DNA of 64,000 nt. It comes from Corylus avellana (lineage: Eukaryota > Streptophyta > Magnoliopsida > Fagales > Betulaceae). Positions 25,801 through 36,562 of this stretch are shown piece by piece; the first letter of the stretch is position 1, and the number at the start of each line of letters is the position of its first letter. The stretch is taken from positions 6,200,001 to 6,264,000 of the forward strand of contig NC_081547.1 in NCBI RefSeq assembly GCF_901000735.1, given 5' to 3'. The notes beneath the pieces are model-generated. The model made no database searches and was not told where the DNA came from. It saw nothing but the letters and a program-made list of their open reading frames with translations. The position numbers and the translations under genes were made by a program.

Positions 25801-27626
25801 GCTCTATTTTGTTGTTCAGAAAAATCTTTTATTTTTTTAATATATATATATATATAAGTAATCGAAATTTATTAAGAACCCAAGGGAGCACTCAAGTATA
25901 CAGAAAGTATATAAGATAAACACCTAAAAAAAAAAAAAAAATTCTTGATTTTTTTTTTAAATAACAAGGAATCCCTCCAAAACAGGGTTACTTCGTGCAT
26001 CCACCCCTATCAGGTAAACCTCGGACCTGTGTAAAGTGCCCCCTCCACATGGATAGGGTAATATTGATTGGTTGGCCTCAAAGAATTGTTTACGCCCAAG
26101 AAGATTCGAACCTCAGAAATATAAAAACAATCATAAGCACCCATCCAGTAAAAAGGGTATTAAAGAAGAAGGCATTTAACTCGACCGCCATCCTCTTATT
26201 TTCACCAAAGATTTGGTCATTTCTTTCTCTCCAAATACATTACATTATGCAGAACTTTTTTTTTTTTTTTTGTGGCACCGAGTATTCAGAGCTTAGCTCC
26301 GACTAATCCTGGGGGTGCACAAGCCCTTCGCAAGGAGTTTCTCGCAAGTGCACCTCGATTAATTCAAGGGGCAAACCCCAAGTCTGATGGTCCTAAGAAA
26401 CAGTTTGCACTGAGTGGGTTTCGAACCTAAGACCTTGAGGAGCATACTCAAAGTCTCAGACTATCCAACCACTGAGCCAACCCTTTGGGGTTTCACATTA
26501 TGTAGAATGTAATCATCCTCTAAATAGCTTCACTTTAAGGACTGCCAAATTGCTCTCTCCAACAAGCAGAGAGATTTCTCACTCAACGAGGCATGCCCCA
26601 TGGAGTTCCATAAGGCACTAGCTATTTCGCAATTGAGTAAAATGTCTCCACTCTTCTTACACAAGCAACACCAATTTACCACAATGATATGCTGCTTCCT
26701 TAAGTTATCCAAAGTAAAGATCTTACTTAAAAAGGCCAATCTAGTGAAGAAAGCCACTCTCAAAGGAGCCTTACTCTACCAAATACACTTCCAAAGAAAA
26801 TAAATGCTATCATGGGGATTAAGACATTATAGAAAAATCTTATATCAAACAACCCTTTCTTGGAGGGATTCCAAGAAAGCTTGTTTACACTGATCTGTTT
26901 CAATCTGATGAAATACAACTGATTGAAGAAACGAAGTAAAGAATTCTAACCCCTAATCATTAGCCACTCTCAGAAAAACCTGACCGGTTAAATTTTTCAA
27001 TCCAAAAGATTCTACAATTTAAGATGCAAGAAAAACTAAACTCTGAATTGAGTGACAACACCTTGGGTACATAAAACTACATTAAACTATTAACCGAGTC
27101 TGATATTACTACTTGGCTTAGTTCAGATTTCTCCAAAAGCAATAAGTGAAACATCAGATTCAACTGTTTAAAGTACATTATCCTTTCAACTGTTTTATCA
27201 ACAAAACCCAGGGTAAGATATATTATATTATTGCAAGAGTGCCTTCACAAGACTGATCTTGTTTTCTACCCATCCATACAAAATCCAAAATCAAACGTAC
27301 AATCACTTCTCTACAACCTATAATCAGCAACTTCTAGCTTCAAACAAGAAAAATTATAACATGGGTCTTCTTTCTTCATGCACAAAATACCACAAGAGAA
27401 AACAACAAATCATCAAAATAACCTTAAACCCAAAGCAAACAAAAGCCAAATTCAAAATTCATGCAAAATCATCAGAATCACAGCCAAATACATGCCCAAG
27501 TAAAAAACAACACAAAACAAACAACAATATGGCTGTTCTGTCTTTCATAAAAAAATACCAAAATCAACAGCATAACACAATCACAAACTCTAAGACCCAA
27601 CCCACATGCAACCCAATTGAACAACT

Positions 27627-27657
<31 letters not shown>

Positions 27658-27933
27658 TACCCAATAAATATCCTTCAAAACCCAAAACTCAAAAAATATA
27701 ATAAAGGTAGAGAGAAGGAGAGAGCAAGAAAGAGAGTATGAACGTACAGCGAAGTGGCCGATATTAACAATGGTCCAGGCCATGCCAGGAGAGCAGCCAA
27801 AGATGGAGAGGACGAGGAGCCAACAGAAGAAGAGGATGAGGATATACGTAGTCCACACCCCTGGGTACATGAACCACTCTGTGTTCTTATTCGGATCCGC
27901 CGGCGGCTCAGCCTTCACGTACAGATTTGCCAT
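22870..27933 (-). CDS. ORM: ORM/ORMDL family protein (serine palmitoyltransferase regulator)
   Basis: Three exons on the minus strand: 27933-27748 (62 codons, donor GTACGT), 24993-24845 (acceptor TTTCAG, donor GTAAGT) and 23008-22870 (acceptor CAG). Together they make 474 nt and 157 residues, the usual plant ORM length. Diagnostic segments are NTEWFMYPGVWTTY in exon 1, HWKKGTPFAEDQGIYN and WWEQIDNGKQLTRNRKF in exon 2, and the C-terminus NMHKVRIFGINADK in exon 3. Hydrophobic stretches mark an ER multi-pass protein. In plants and animals ORM proteins bind serine palmitoyltransferase and restrain sphingolipid synthesis. The start is the ATG at 27933; the upstream in-frame codon is TTG. Introns of 2754 and 1836 nt hold several retroposons, listed separately. 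No damage to the coding sequence was seen. Confidence 0.95.
23599..23706 (-). mobile_element. SINE-like retroposon in an ORM intron
   Basis: The flanks CTTAACCTGGGAAACTT (23582-23598) and CTTAACTTGGAAACTT (23707-23722) form a TSD with one mismatch and one indel. On the minus strand the element starts with GAGCTCTGACTGAAATGG (box A-like), has a degenerate box B-like 'ggtttaaggccc', and ends in a short A-rich tail (ttttttcttt on plus). The features are consistent with a tRNA-derived SINE. Confidence 0.6.
24640..24706 (-). mobile_element. Tiny 5'-truncated retroposon in an ORM intron
   Basis: A 67-bp insert begins with a T-run (A-tail on the minus strand) and reads 'gacaagtaaaaaatatatta' after it. 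It is flanked by perfect 20-bp duplications acataacaatagaaacactt at 24620-24639 and 24707-24726. A long TSD, an A-tail and extreme truncation mark a target-primed (LINE-machinery) insertion. Confidence 0.8.
26090..26860 (-). pseudogene. LINE reverse-transcriptase C-terminal relic (zf-RVT)
   Basis: Minus-strand frames match the C-terminal zinc-binding region of plant LINE ORF2. APLRVAFFTRLAFLSKIFTL and IIVVNWCCLCKKSGD are followed by an LLNCEIASALW segment (about 26770-26600). After an interrupting SINE come WRERNDQIFGENKRM and NAFFFNTLFTGWVL (about 26235-26130). Stops and small deletions show it is dead. It lies in the first ORM intron, in the same orientation as the gene. The edges are approximate; the fragment below about 26130 is probably its 3' untranslated region. 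Confidence 0.75.
26255..26494 (-). mobile_element. tRNA-derived SINE nested in the LINE relic
   Basis: The minus strand shows box A TGGCTCAGTGGTTGG (26479-26465), box B GGTTCGAAACC (26427-26417) and an A16 tail (T-run 26256-26271 on plus). The TSD is acattatgcagaa (26242-26254) and acattatgtagaa (26495-26507), 13 bp with one mismatch. Both TSD copies are LINE sequence, so the SINE entered an older LINE fragment. Confidence 0.88.
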
Positions 27934-28340
27934 CCAAATTTTCAATCAATCTTTCGTTACCGGATCAAATTCTTTGATTGGAAGCCGATTTATGTGCCAG
28001 AATAGTTTTTGCTAATTGTGGCTTTGATGGGTCGAACACCAAACCTCAAGAGAAGAAAAGAACCAAAAAGCAGAGCTCTCGCCTCTCAGTACTAGTTTCT
28101 CTCTCTCCCTCTCTCGCTCTGTGTCTTTTCGTGGCGAGGATGAAAATGAAGCTACAAAGCCTACAAGGCTACAATTGAATACCCAGATAGAGAACAATAA
28201 CAACGAGAACAAAAATCTACGCAAGACGGCGTCGTTGAGGATTTCAGATTTTTCATTTTTTCATTTGCGTGGGTTGTTGGATAAATCAGATGTGCATTTA
28301 GTGTGGAGGAGTGGAGCACCACTCGCAAAAAAAAATAATA
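27934..28340 (-). promoter_or_regulatory. ORM 5' leader and promoter region
   Basis: This lies upstream of the ORM ATG on the minus strand. A G/A-rich sense-strand run (C/T on plus at 28097-28122) lies about 165-190 bases before the ATG and is a plausible transcribed leader. No clear TATA box is visible. Confidence 0.4.
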
Positions 28341-28349
28341 ATAATCCTA

Positions 28350-28715
28350 TAAGTTCTTTTAGAATTCTCTTGGAATCATCCAAAATGTGATGTGACTTTT
28401 AAAATTATCAATAGATTAAAGTTTAATACATTACATTTCAAATTCAACAGTAATTTTAAAAGGCACATCACATTTGGGTAGACCTTAAGATGACTCTATG
28501 AGGACTTATAACATTACTCCCCAATACTACAAGTCCCTCTCATGTCTCTTTAGAGTCCCTCCAAGAATGATATGGGTCATATGACTTTTAAAATCAACAT
28601 TGAACTTGTGATTGATCATTATTGAATTTTGATCAAATGATGATTTTAATAGCCACATCATTTTTAAAATGAGTTAAAAAGGACACAATAAAAATTTCTA
28701 GAATTACTCTACTCG
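28350..28715. repeat. Two small inverted-repeat (MITE-like) elements side by side
   Basis: The first (about 28350-28501) has inverted ends 'cctataagttcttt' and 'gaggacttataac', with inner 'aaaatgtgatgtgac' facing 'gcacatcacattt'. The second (about 28533-28715) is a relative, with 'tatgacttttaaaatcaac' facing 'gatgattttaatagccaca'. Similar DNA occurs at 15200-15340. No coding content. Confidence 0.45.
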
Positions 28716-29763
28716 GGAAAAAAAAAGGGAATTTGTATTTAAAAATTGTTTTGAAAAAGCGTTTTATATTTAAAATTTTTTGTTAATAATTTTTAAAAAT
28801 AACTTTTTAATTTTATAAACGAAAAATATTTTTAAAACTATTACTAATAAGTGGCTTCTTTCTATAACATATTAACATGTTATAACAACTTGTTACCATA
28901 GTATGATAGTGCGATTGCTTTTATGTGAATTTAGGAAGAACAAAACGTGAAGAAGATGTTTACATTAATTGTAGCACTGTTGAGTTCGTTTTGGGTATAT
29001 TACTGAGGAGTCCACCCCATTTTCAGTTTTTGTTTGTTTTTTCTTACGATTCCCCATTCTCTCTTCCTTTCGGATTAAAATGGTAAGAATCCACACTTAT
29101 AACCATATTTCCCAATCAATTAGGAAAAAAAAAAAAAAAACACCTTTGAGTTAGTCTAAATTTATTTACAATTTAACTAAATTAGATAATAGACATTTTA
29201 TCTAATATATGCTAACCTTTGTCGTGTTGGGTTTGCAGGTCATATAATTGTCTACCATTATGTCGCGTTTCGAGTTCGAGTCGTGTCGAAGTATAGATAA
29301 AAAATTATATAGGTCAACCCTAATCTAACATATTTAATTAAATGGGCCAAACTCATCAACTCTAATCGGCTAATAATTTAATTTCGTATTAAGTTTGTGT
29401 AGAGTTCGCGCATTGTGTCAAAAATTGTTAACCCTACTTATTAGTAGTTTAACAAACCATCATTTTATCCTTGTTGACTTAATTTTTTGAATGGAATCTG
29501 TATCCTTTAGCAAACTTGTAAACTAATATAACCGATTAAGTAGAATGGTTTGTTATTAGATAATAATATTTAAGTTAAACACGTTATTATTTGTATACTC
29601 TTTCAAATGTAGTGGACAAACCATTTCATGCTTCCCATATTCATGTCATATATACGTTTTGAGTTTTGCCATTTCCTATATAATTAAAAATAATAATAAT
29701 AATTAGAGCACACCACCCATGACCTCATCGTATCTTCCATAATATTCACTACCTCTATCTGAT
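28716..29763. other. Intergenic, no gene seen
   Basis: AT-rich spacer between ORM and the LRAT-Gag array. Traces of a decayed repeat ('gtcgcgtttcgagttcgagt' at 29262-29281) are visible. No gene is supported. Confidence 0.35.
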
Positions 29764-30432
29764 CTAGTGATGCATACTTCTAAGGCATCCGTACTGCTTG
29801 AGATTTATCATGCAACAAATAAATATAACAGTAACCTGAAAAGTTATCAATACAAATGATAAAATGCCTTTCTCTGCCAAAAGAAGGTGAGTTTGTATGG
29901 ACAATTTCAAGAAGTCCTCCATTTCTTGTAGCACATTGTTTTTCCTTAATACAATCCACACACCGAAATGCGTAAAATCTAGGTTCAAAAGAACCTCATC
30001 TTTTACTAATCTTTCTCTATATATATGACACAAATGGTTGTGCCACAAAATGGAGGAATTCTCATTAATCACGCTATATTTAGTTCCGACATTATGAAGG
30101 CTTTTGTCAAAATGAATATTGATATTCAATTTACACCTACCATCACATAGAATCTCAAAACCAACTAAAGTGTTTGAAACCACCATCACACATCAATCAA
30201 TATCAAGTTTAGACAAAGAAACCAAATTTTGAGAAGTAAAAGAAACATTAAGTGTGTTAAACATATCTGTGTAACAATCAGTATCTAGAAACAAACGAAA
30301 GGTCCCAATGGCAATAATTGGAACTTTGACTCAATTTCCCATGGATATGAAATTTTCATTTGGGTTTAAGGCCTGGATAGTAAGGAAGCCCTGCATCGAA
30401 TTAGAAACATGAATAGTAGAACATGAGTCAAT
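29764..30432 (-). pseudogene. Copia protease-integrase remnant downstream of unit 1
   Basis: Below the unit 1 stop the minus strand continues with decayed Ty1/copia pol. 'NPNENF' and 'FLDTDCY' phrases follow the protease start, and a frame at 30189-29764 retains SLYRERLVKDEVLLNLDF-like integrase zinc-region text with frameshifts and stops. This shows that the gag segment of the unit came from a copia element whose pol part decayed in place. Confidence 0.6.
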
Positions 30433-32923
30433 CTACCAAGTATTATAAAGAACTTTCGTAAGATTTGATTTGAAATATATGCAAGTTAAAGACGTACCTT
30501 TCTTTTCGAACCATGCCCTACGTTTGTGGCAATTTTTCTTAACATGCCCAAACTTTTTGCAGAAATAACACTTGACATTGTATTGTCTCTTCTCATGAAC
30601 CTCATTTACTTGAAGAGGTCCATTAACTTTAGGTGGCTCTATAACATTGTTTTGTCTCATCTCCTGACCATTAACTTCAGGTGGATCTATGACATTGTTT
30701 TGTCTCTTTTCATGAACCTCAATTACTTGAGGAGGTCCATTAACTTCAGGTACCTCTATCGTTTTGGCTCCTTGACTTACAAGGTGAACTGAACGATGTT
30801 CTTGTTGCTTAAGCCTTGCCTCTTCTTGAAGAAGTATANNNNNNNNNNNNNNNNNNNNNNNNNNNNNNNNNNNNNNNNNNNNNNNNNNNNNNNNNNNNNN
30901 NNNNNNNNNNNNNNNNNNNNNNNNNNNNNNNNNNNNNNNNNNNNNNNNNNNNNNNNNNNNNNNNNNNNNNNNNNNNNNNNNNNNNNNNNNNNNNNNNNNN
31001 NNNNNNNNNNNNNNNNNNNNNNNNNNNNNNNNNNNNNNNNNNNNNNNNNNNNNNNNNNNNNNNNNNNNNNNNNNNNNNNNNNNNNNNNNNNNNNNNNNNN
31101 NNNNNNNNNNNNNNNNNNNNNNNNNNNNNNNNNNNNNNNNNNNNNNNNNNNNNNNNNNNNNNNNNNNNNNNNNNNNNNNNNNNNNNNNNNNNTGGAGTAT
31201 TGTAAAACTTTCTTATCTATTTTTTAATTTAATTTTTATAGCATTTTATGCAAATTTGGTTTCTAAACATAGGTATGTGCATTATGTCCCCTTTATTTAT
31301 ATATATATAAAACAAAATTGTAGTTCAATGCGAGTGAGTGTGGCATGTGTCAATTCATATAGAAACTTATAAATGAGTGATAATTCAAGAAAAAAAAAAA
31401 TGTAATTACCCTAAGGTAATGGAAAATCATAAAAGTTATTATTGATGCTCTATCCTTTATGTCACAAATAAATTAAATGTACGTAATATTTAATAAATCT
31501 AAAGATGTTAATAAACTAATAAAAAGACGTACCAGAATTCATAGTAATAAAATCTTGCTTCGAAGCCTCTGTGTCATCAGCTTCTTCCCCATGATGGCCT
31601 TCCCAGCCCATGTTGACAGCCAAGTCCTCCACTGCCATCTTGATCACATCATCTCGAACGCCAATATCAGTAGCATATCTGTCCAAAAAGTACATGGCAG
31701 CCATTACAGTAGCTCGTGACACCAGCGACTTCAGAGTAGAATAACGAATGGCCTCCGATGCGGCATCAAACACAGAAGAGACAGAAGAGACTTGACCACT
31801 TGCTCCAACTCCAACCCCCAGTTTGTTTCCTTTTTTTTGGCCGCTGCCCTCTGTTTTTACTTTGCCTTCTATCACAAGACCAGTTTTGCAATAAAGCGCA
31901 AAGTCTTCGCAGTTGTTTTGAAGCAAATCATAATTGCCAAATCCAGTTTGAAGAAGATACAATGCTCGGCGGGTAACTTCTTCTGGTGGGTCAGATTTTG
32001 CAGTGGAGCATGTGCCGCCCCGCACATGAGCAAGGAAAACTGATTTAGAAACTCCATATTCGTAACGATACAGAGACCCATTTCGAAGGAAACAATCCAG
32101 GCAAGAACGGAGTACACCACTGTTGGGTTTCCTAAATCCACATTCGGGATAGGAAGAACAGGTGATCATTGAATTATATAAGCTAGAACCAGAAGATGCC
32201 CAACTGCTTGAATTCAAATGTTTTTGAGCTGTAAAATGGACCACCTTGTTTTCCCCAACAAAGATACCTGCAAATTCCCTATAGATCACATTAAAATATA
32301 TTATAGAATTTGATTAATTGTAATTAGATTTGATGATATTGATCTCATTATCATCGGAGTATTTTGTAAATTCAACGACTCAATTATGAAGCACAAGCCA
32401 TAAAGTAACAGTTTTTCTGATCTGAGCTAGCTAGCATTACACTATAAATTATGTGGAGCCGTGGAGGTAAGCTAGCTGAACAAGCATTTTACGGCAAACA
32501 GGATTGCCAATTTCTTAACTTGTTTTGAGTTATATAAATCAAGTATTCTGAGAAATTGCCAATTTCTTTCACAGCAATATGTTAAATCATTTTGATGAAT
32601 CTCTGCCCAATCCATGCAAATGAATGGCGTGTTCCAAGAAATCACATTCATGTCTTAAGATCATATTGACACAAACAAAACTTTGGGGGAGAAAAAAAAA
32701 CTCTGAGACCCCCAAAAAATAAAAAAAGAAAAGAAAAGACAGATCCCAGCATCACGAATCAGATAAGGAACAATTTTGCAAACATGTTGATGATCGTCAT
32801 TTCTTAATCATAGAAAAACACACAGAGACCGTGGTGAGAATAGGTGTAGGCAGCTCTGTAGGTGTAGATGTGGTCTCCAGGCTTGATCTCACTTCTCTCC
32901 ACTCTGTTGATCAGCACACCCAT
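30433..32923 (-). CDS. LRAT-Gag unit 1 (open where sequenced; assembly gap)
   Basis: Exon 1 is 32923-32830 (31 codons plus 1 nt, [17 protein letters not shown]). Exon 2 is 32267-31533 (735 nt, donor GTACGT). Exon 3 starts inside the N-run (30839-31192) and is open from 30838 to the stop at 30433. Exons 1-2 encode an LRAT/NC domain like Arabidopsis LEAD-SENSITIVE 1, with SHHGIFVG, KVVHF and [13 protein letters not shown] supplying the His, His and Cys of the family. Exon 2 still has GHHGEEADD near its end, close to the canonical C-terminus seen in unit 5. Exon 3 encodes copia Gag with a CCHC knuckle ([14 protein letters not shown]) and ends NTW-stop, where D- and F-type copies read NTWWID. If exon 3 is not spliced on, the protein would end 3 codons after the donor. 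Role unknown. Confidence 0.65.
30839..31192. other. Assembly gap (354 N)
   Basis: This run of N lies where unit 1 should have its Gag exon start and acceptor. By comparison with unit 3, roughly 1.2 kb should separate the exon 2 donor from the conserved EEARLKQQ segment, but only about 0.7 kb is present here. The gap length is probably a placeholder or the gap hides a deletion. Confidence 0.95.
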
Positions 32924-33400
32924 CTCCCTTTTTTTTCTTTTCTTTTGGTTTTTCTCTCTGCTATGCTTTACTCTCTAAATCCACAGCATGTAATTAAACT
33001 AGTGCTTTGCTGTTCAGGACAATCATCCTGCATGTTTTCTTTAACTTTTCCTCTTAAATTGATTGTATGGTCGTTGCAAATAATAATAAAGTCGTTTGAT
33101 GTCCACGGCAATTAATGTAAAAGAAAGCGACGAGGTTTCCGAGTGGGAAAGGAATTTTGGGGACCTCGGATTCTTTGCTTCGTTTCTAAGCTGAACCTTT
33201 ATCGTACTATGTTTTTTATTTCTTTATTTCTCTATGCTCACTTTTTATTCATTTTGAAAACTTTATAAAACATTTCTTTGTGGTCCTTGGGGAATGAATC
33301 AGAATTATAAACCCAACTTAGGAAGAGCCCTACAGTAATTAGCCCACATTCGACTGACAAACTGAACCCCTTGTTGTCAGGTGTAAAATGGAACCCCTTG
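32924..33400 (-). promoter_or_regulatory. Unit 1 upstream region
   Basis: The leader next to the ATG matches the other units ('gagagagaaaaa' and 'aaagcatagcagag' on the sense strand). It continues with a conserved upstream block ('cctcggattctttgcttcg' on plus) that recurs at units 2, 3, 6 and 7. This suggests the promoter was copied with each unit. Confidence 0.45.
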
Positions 33401-33419
33401 TTGCCTCCAATAAACCCCC

Positions 33420-33740
33420 ATGAGCTGGTTGAGGGTGGCGGCTGAAGCCACCCCTATAACCCTGGGGTGGTTCAGGCACTCCCTAGGCCAAATCCAAAAA
33501 ATGAAATTTATGAATTTGGCCTTAGGGCCAGACCACACTTTGGGGCCATAAGAGTGGCTTCAGCCGCCCCCAAGGGGTGGTTCGGCCACCCCCTAGGGCT
33601 AAACCAAAAAAATAAAATTTATTAGTTTGGCCCTAGGGGGTGGCCCATGGGGGTGGTCCGGTCACCCCCTAGGGCCAAACTCATGAATTTCATTTTTTGG
33701 GTTTGGCCTAAGGGGTGGCCGGCCACCCGATATTTTTTAT
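33420..33740. repeat. G/C-rich repeat with multiple inverted 'ggggtgg...ccacccc' motifs
   Basis: Repeated 'ggggtggttcggccaccccc' and 'ctagggccaaac' phrases in both orientations would form hairpins. It resembles the core of the 12787-13844 element. It lies upstream of unit 1 in an otherwise AT-rich spacer and has no clear boundaries or TSD. Confidence 0.5.
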
Positions 33741-34227
33741 TAGTTTATTTTAATTTTAATTTTTTTTTAAGTTAAATAATATTTTATTATTTAAATTTTA
33801 GTGGGACACGTGGCATACTCTGAGTTGTTGGATAATATTGAATGGTCACGATTGATAATTGAAAAATCTCTAATTTTCCCTCCAATAGGAGGGGATCTGG
33901 ATCCAATAAAAAGAATGGGTTCTAAGAGTACTAGCATAGCTTATCAACCATTTTTCCTTAATTTAGGGAATAAAACTACTTTTTGATTACTTATAAAAAA
34001 ACACTTCACAAGACATTGTCTTATTTTTTCCCATATGAATTAAATACTATTTCTTTTTACCATTGCAACCAATGAAAGAGGAGAGAGGAGAAAGAATTAT
34101 TGAGATATGTGAAGGAGAGAGGAGAAATAATCAGTTTTTTATAATTTAATAATGCATTGGGCATCTATAGTGTTTCCCAATGCATTCTGTAGATGCCCTT
34201 TAATGTTGGTTATATTTAGGGCTTCCA

Positions 34228-34680
34228 AGAGCATTTCCAATGGAGGAACCATATTTTTATGTAAAATGGCTTCTCAAAACTCACTTTTATCTAATTTTGC
34301 TAAGCCATTTTTAAATGTCTCTATATTGGATTAGCTACATTTCTATATATTTTATTAAAATATTATTAAAAGTAATAAAAGTTTTGGGAAAAAGAGAACA
34401 TGCGAGGAAAAATAGGAAAAGTTTTGGGAAAAAGAGAACATGCAGAGAAAAAGAAGGAAAATATGTGGGAAAAAGAGAAAATAGGTGAGAGAAACAATGA
34501 AAAATGAAATAGCTCCCTTGAGAAGCGCTGCTACATTTAACATTTTTTTTTTAGCTCTTCCAATCAAATATCTATTTTACATTTTCTTTTGGCTAATCCA
34601 ATGTAGGAGGTTTTTTAAACATTTAAAGAGTCATTTTAGATAAAAGTAACATTTGGCTCTTCCATTGGAAATGCTTTAAT
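34228..34680. mobile_element. TIR element inserted in the unit 2 downstream flank
   Basis: The left end agagcatttccaatggagga and the inverted right end aaagcatttccaatggaaga pair as TIRs. The matching flank of unit 6 (about 54841-54870) reads straight through without it, so an empty site exists inside the window. The TSD is not resolved. Confidence 0.6.
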
Positions 34681-34809
34681 GTGAGTGCTTTTTTTAAGAT
34701 TTTCCCTAGACCAATAAAAGAGGACCTTTGAATTTTGATGTCCACGTCATTTCCAAGGGGAAAGGAATTTGTTCTCAAGAATTGTTAGGCTGCAATTTGG
34801 AGAATCGAG

Positions 34810-35022
34810 AACGGTTTGGAACAATGACGAGGATTTTAAAAAGGTATTTGTTTCAAGATAGTGTCTAAGATTGGTAGTTTAACGGTTTGGAACAATGACG
34901 AGGATTTTAAAAAGGTATTTGTTTCAAGATAGTGTCTAAGATTGGTAGTTTAACGGTTTGGAACAATGACGAGGATTTTAAAAAGGTATTTGTTTCAAGA
35001 TAGTGTCTAAGATTGGTAGTTT
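34810..35022. repeat. Three tandem 71-bp repeats
   Basis: The unit starting 'aacggtttggaacaatgacg' and ending 'gattggtagttt' occurs at 34810, 34881 and 34952 with no visible differences. The homologous flank near 54985-55045 has a single, shorter copy, so this is a recent local expansion. Confidence 0.9.
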
Positions 35023-35701
35023 TAAAATATATATATATATTTTACGCTTTGAGAGATTTATAGTTAATTTTTTTGATTTATGCTTTTTCATGATTGAATT
35101 TTGTGTGATTTTGGTTTGGCTTATTGTCTAAACTTTCGTTCCCCACTGAGGTGTGTTTTTTTTAGAATAGTGCATTGGCATTGTGGCTCACTTTCTAACG
35201 TGGCAGTGAAAGTCAGTACTAGATGCTATATGCACTTTCATTTATTATTTCATCTAATGGTAATTTTTATTGTCACATTAAGAAGTAAATACTTTAGAGT
35301 ATATGTAAGCACGTAATAGAACCCTAACCAAAAGAGATGGAGACCAATGAAGTCTAAGTCCAAAAAAATTGATACAAGCCTGAAGTTGTGTCATCCCAAA
35401 TTATGTGTATGTTTACCAAATTGCGTTGACCAGATCATTTTACCTACATACGTACAGAGCTTGTAATAGTTCCAATATGACTCATTATTGTGTCACATTG
35501 GAACAATCTTAGGCACTTGATCATTGTGTGTCAAATTGATGTAAACTTAACACTTGCATCTTAGCAAAAACAGATTTTTACATATTGTATGCAAGATAAA
35601 GGTACCATAACATTAACTTAGATTCATAAGCTGTTAAAAGCAAACCATAACATTCAAAAGCCTCATAGCATACACAAGCATGCATTTATCACTCAGAAGT
35701 T

Positions 35702-36545
35702 TTTTTTTATTTATTATTTATTTTATTCAAAGTGGGGGAAGGGAGAAGGGGAATTACATGAACACAAATGAAAATGATAGAGAAATCCTAATAACAGTCA
35801 GGAATTAGTCAAATAAATGACTCGGCCCATCAATCGAACCGAAACGGCCAAAATAGGCTGTAATAAACCGCAAAATTTCGTAAACGGAACAACACCCCCA
35901 AAGGGTAGCCGACACGACCTTCAGTGGTTGGAAAAGAACAACACGGCCGACCATCAGTAGTTGGAAAAGAGAGGAAGATCTCTGTCAAAAATACAAAAAA
36001 AAAAGGCCGGATCAAGGATCTAGCCCAGAAAATGAATACAATGAACAAAAAATTTCAAGGAAATACAAAAAGACAACAAATACAAGCAAATAAAAGCAGA
36101 ATAAAATATCATAAACCAAAAATCAACAACCCCAGTGGTGGAGATGGTTGAGATGCGGCGGAGGGAGTAGATGAAGCCAGAGACGATGGTGGATGGGTGC
36201 GATAGGAGGCGGGGTTGCCATGGGAAACGAGATCAGACTTCAAAGAAACCAAATCGAAGGCCCATGACAAAACCGAACAAAAATGCTGTAGCTGTAGCTC
36301 TGAGGAGGCGGAAGAGCGTCGGATGAGGGGCTGGTGTTGGGATTTCAGGCGGAGATAGGATAAATCACACAAGGTGATGGATAAAACCAGAGAAAAGAAA
36401 TCACTGGTAAGAGGCATAATAGAGAGAGAGGAAGAGGGATAGAAGAGGGGAGGAGGGGGTGGGAAGAACCAGGTCAGCCGTTCTTCCCACCTCAAGTCTT
36501 GCTTTTCTCTTTCTGGAGGCACTAAAGAGAAAAGAAGAAAACCCT
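35702..36545 (-). mobile_element. Retroposon insertion downstream of unit 2
   Basis: An 844-bp insert is absent from the duplicate flank near 55660-55675. It begins with a T-rich end (A-tail on the minus strand). It is flanked by catttatcactcagaagtt (35683-35701) and catttatcatacaaaagtt (36546-36564), a 19-bp TSD with three mismatches. The empty site in the other block reads catttatcatacagaagtt. The interior has a long minus-strand open frame without a recognisable domain, so this is probably a deleted LINE. Confidence 0.7.
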
Positions 36546-36562
36546 CATTTATCATACAAAAG

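Noticed and set aside
26417..26479. Possible tRNA gene suggested by box A and box B
   Set aside because: There is no cloverleaf, and the A-tail and TSD show that it is a SINE.
27259..27741. 160-codon plus-strand frame rich in Lys/Asn/Gln
   Set aside because: It lies in the ORM intron and has low-complexity A-rich translation.
34355..34567. Hydrophobic minus-strand frame
   Set aside because: It comes from A/G-rich repeated text inside the TIR element at 34228-34680.
36109..36555. 148-codon minus-strand open frame
   Set aside because: It lies within the retroposon insert, has a Ser/Pro/Leu-rich composition from C/T-rich DNA, and has no recognisable domain or homologue in the sister block.
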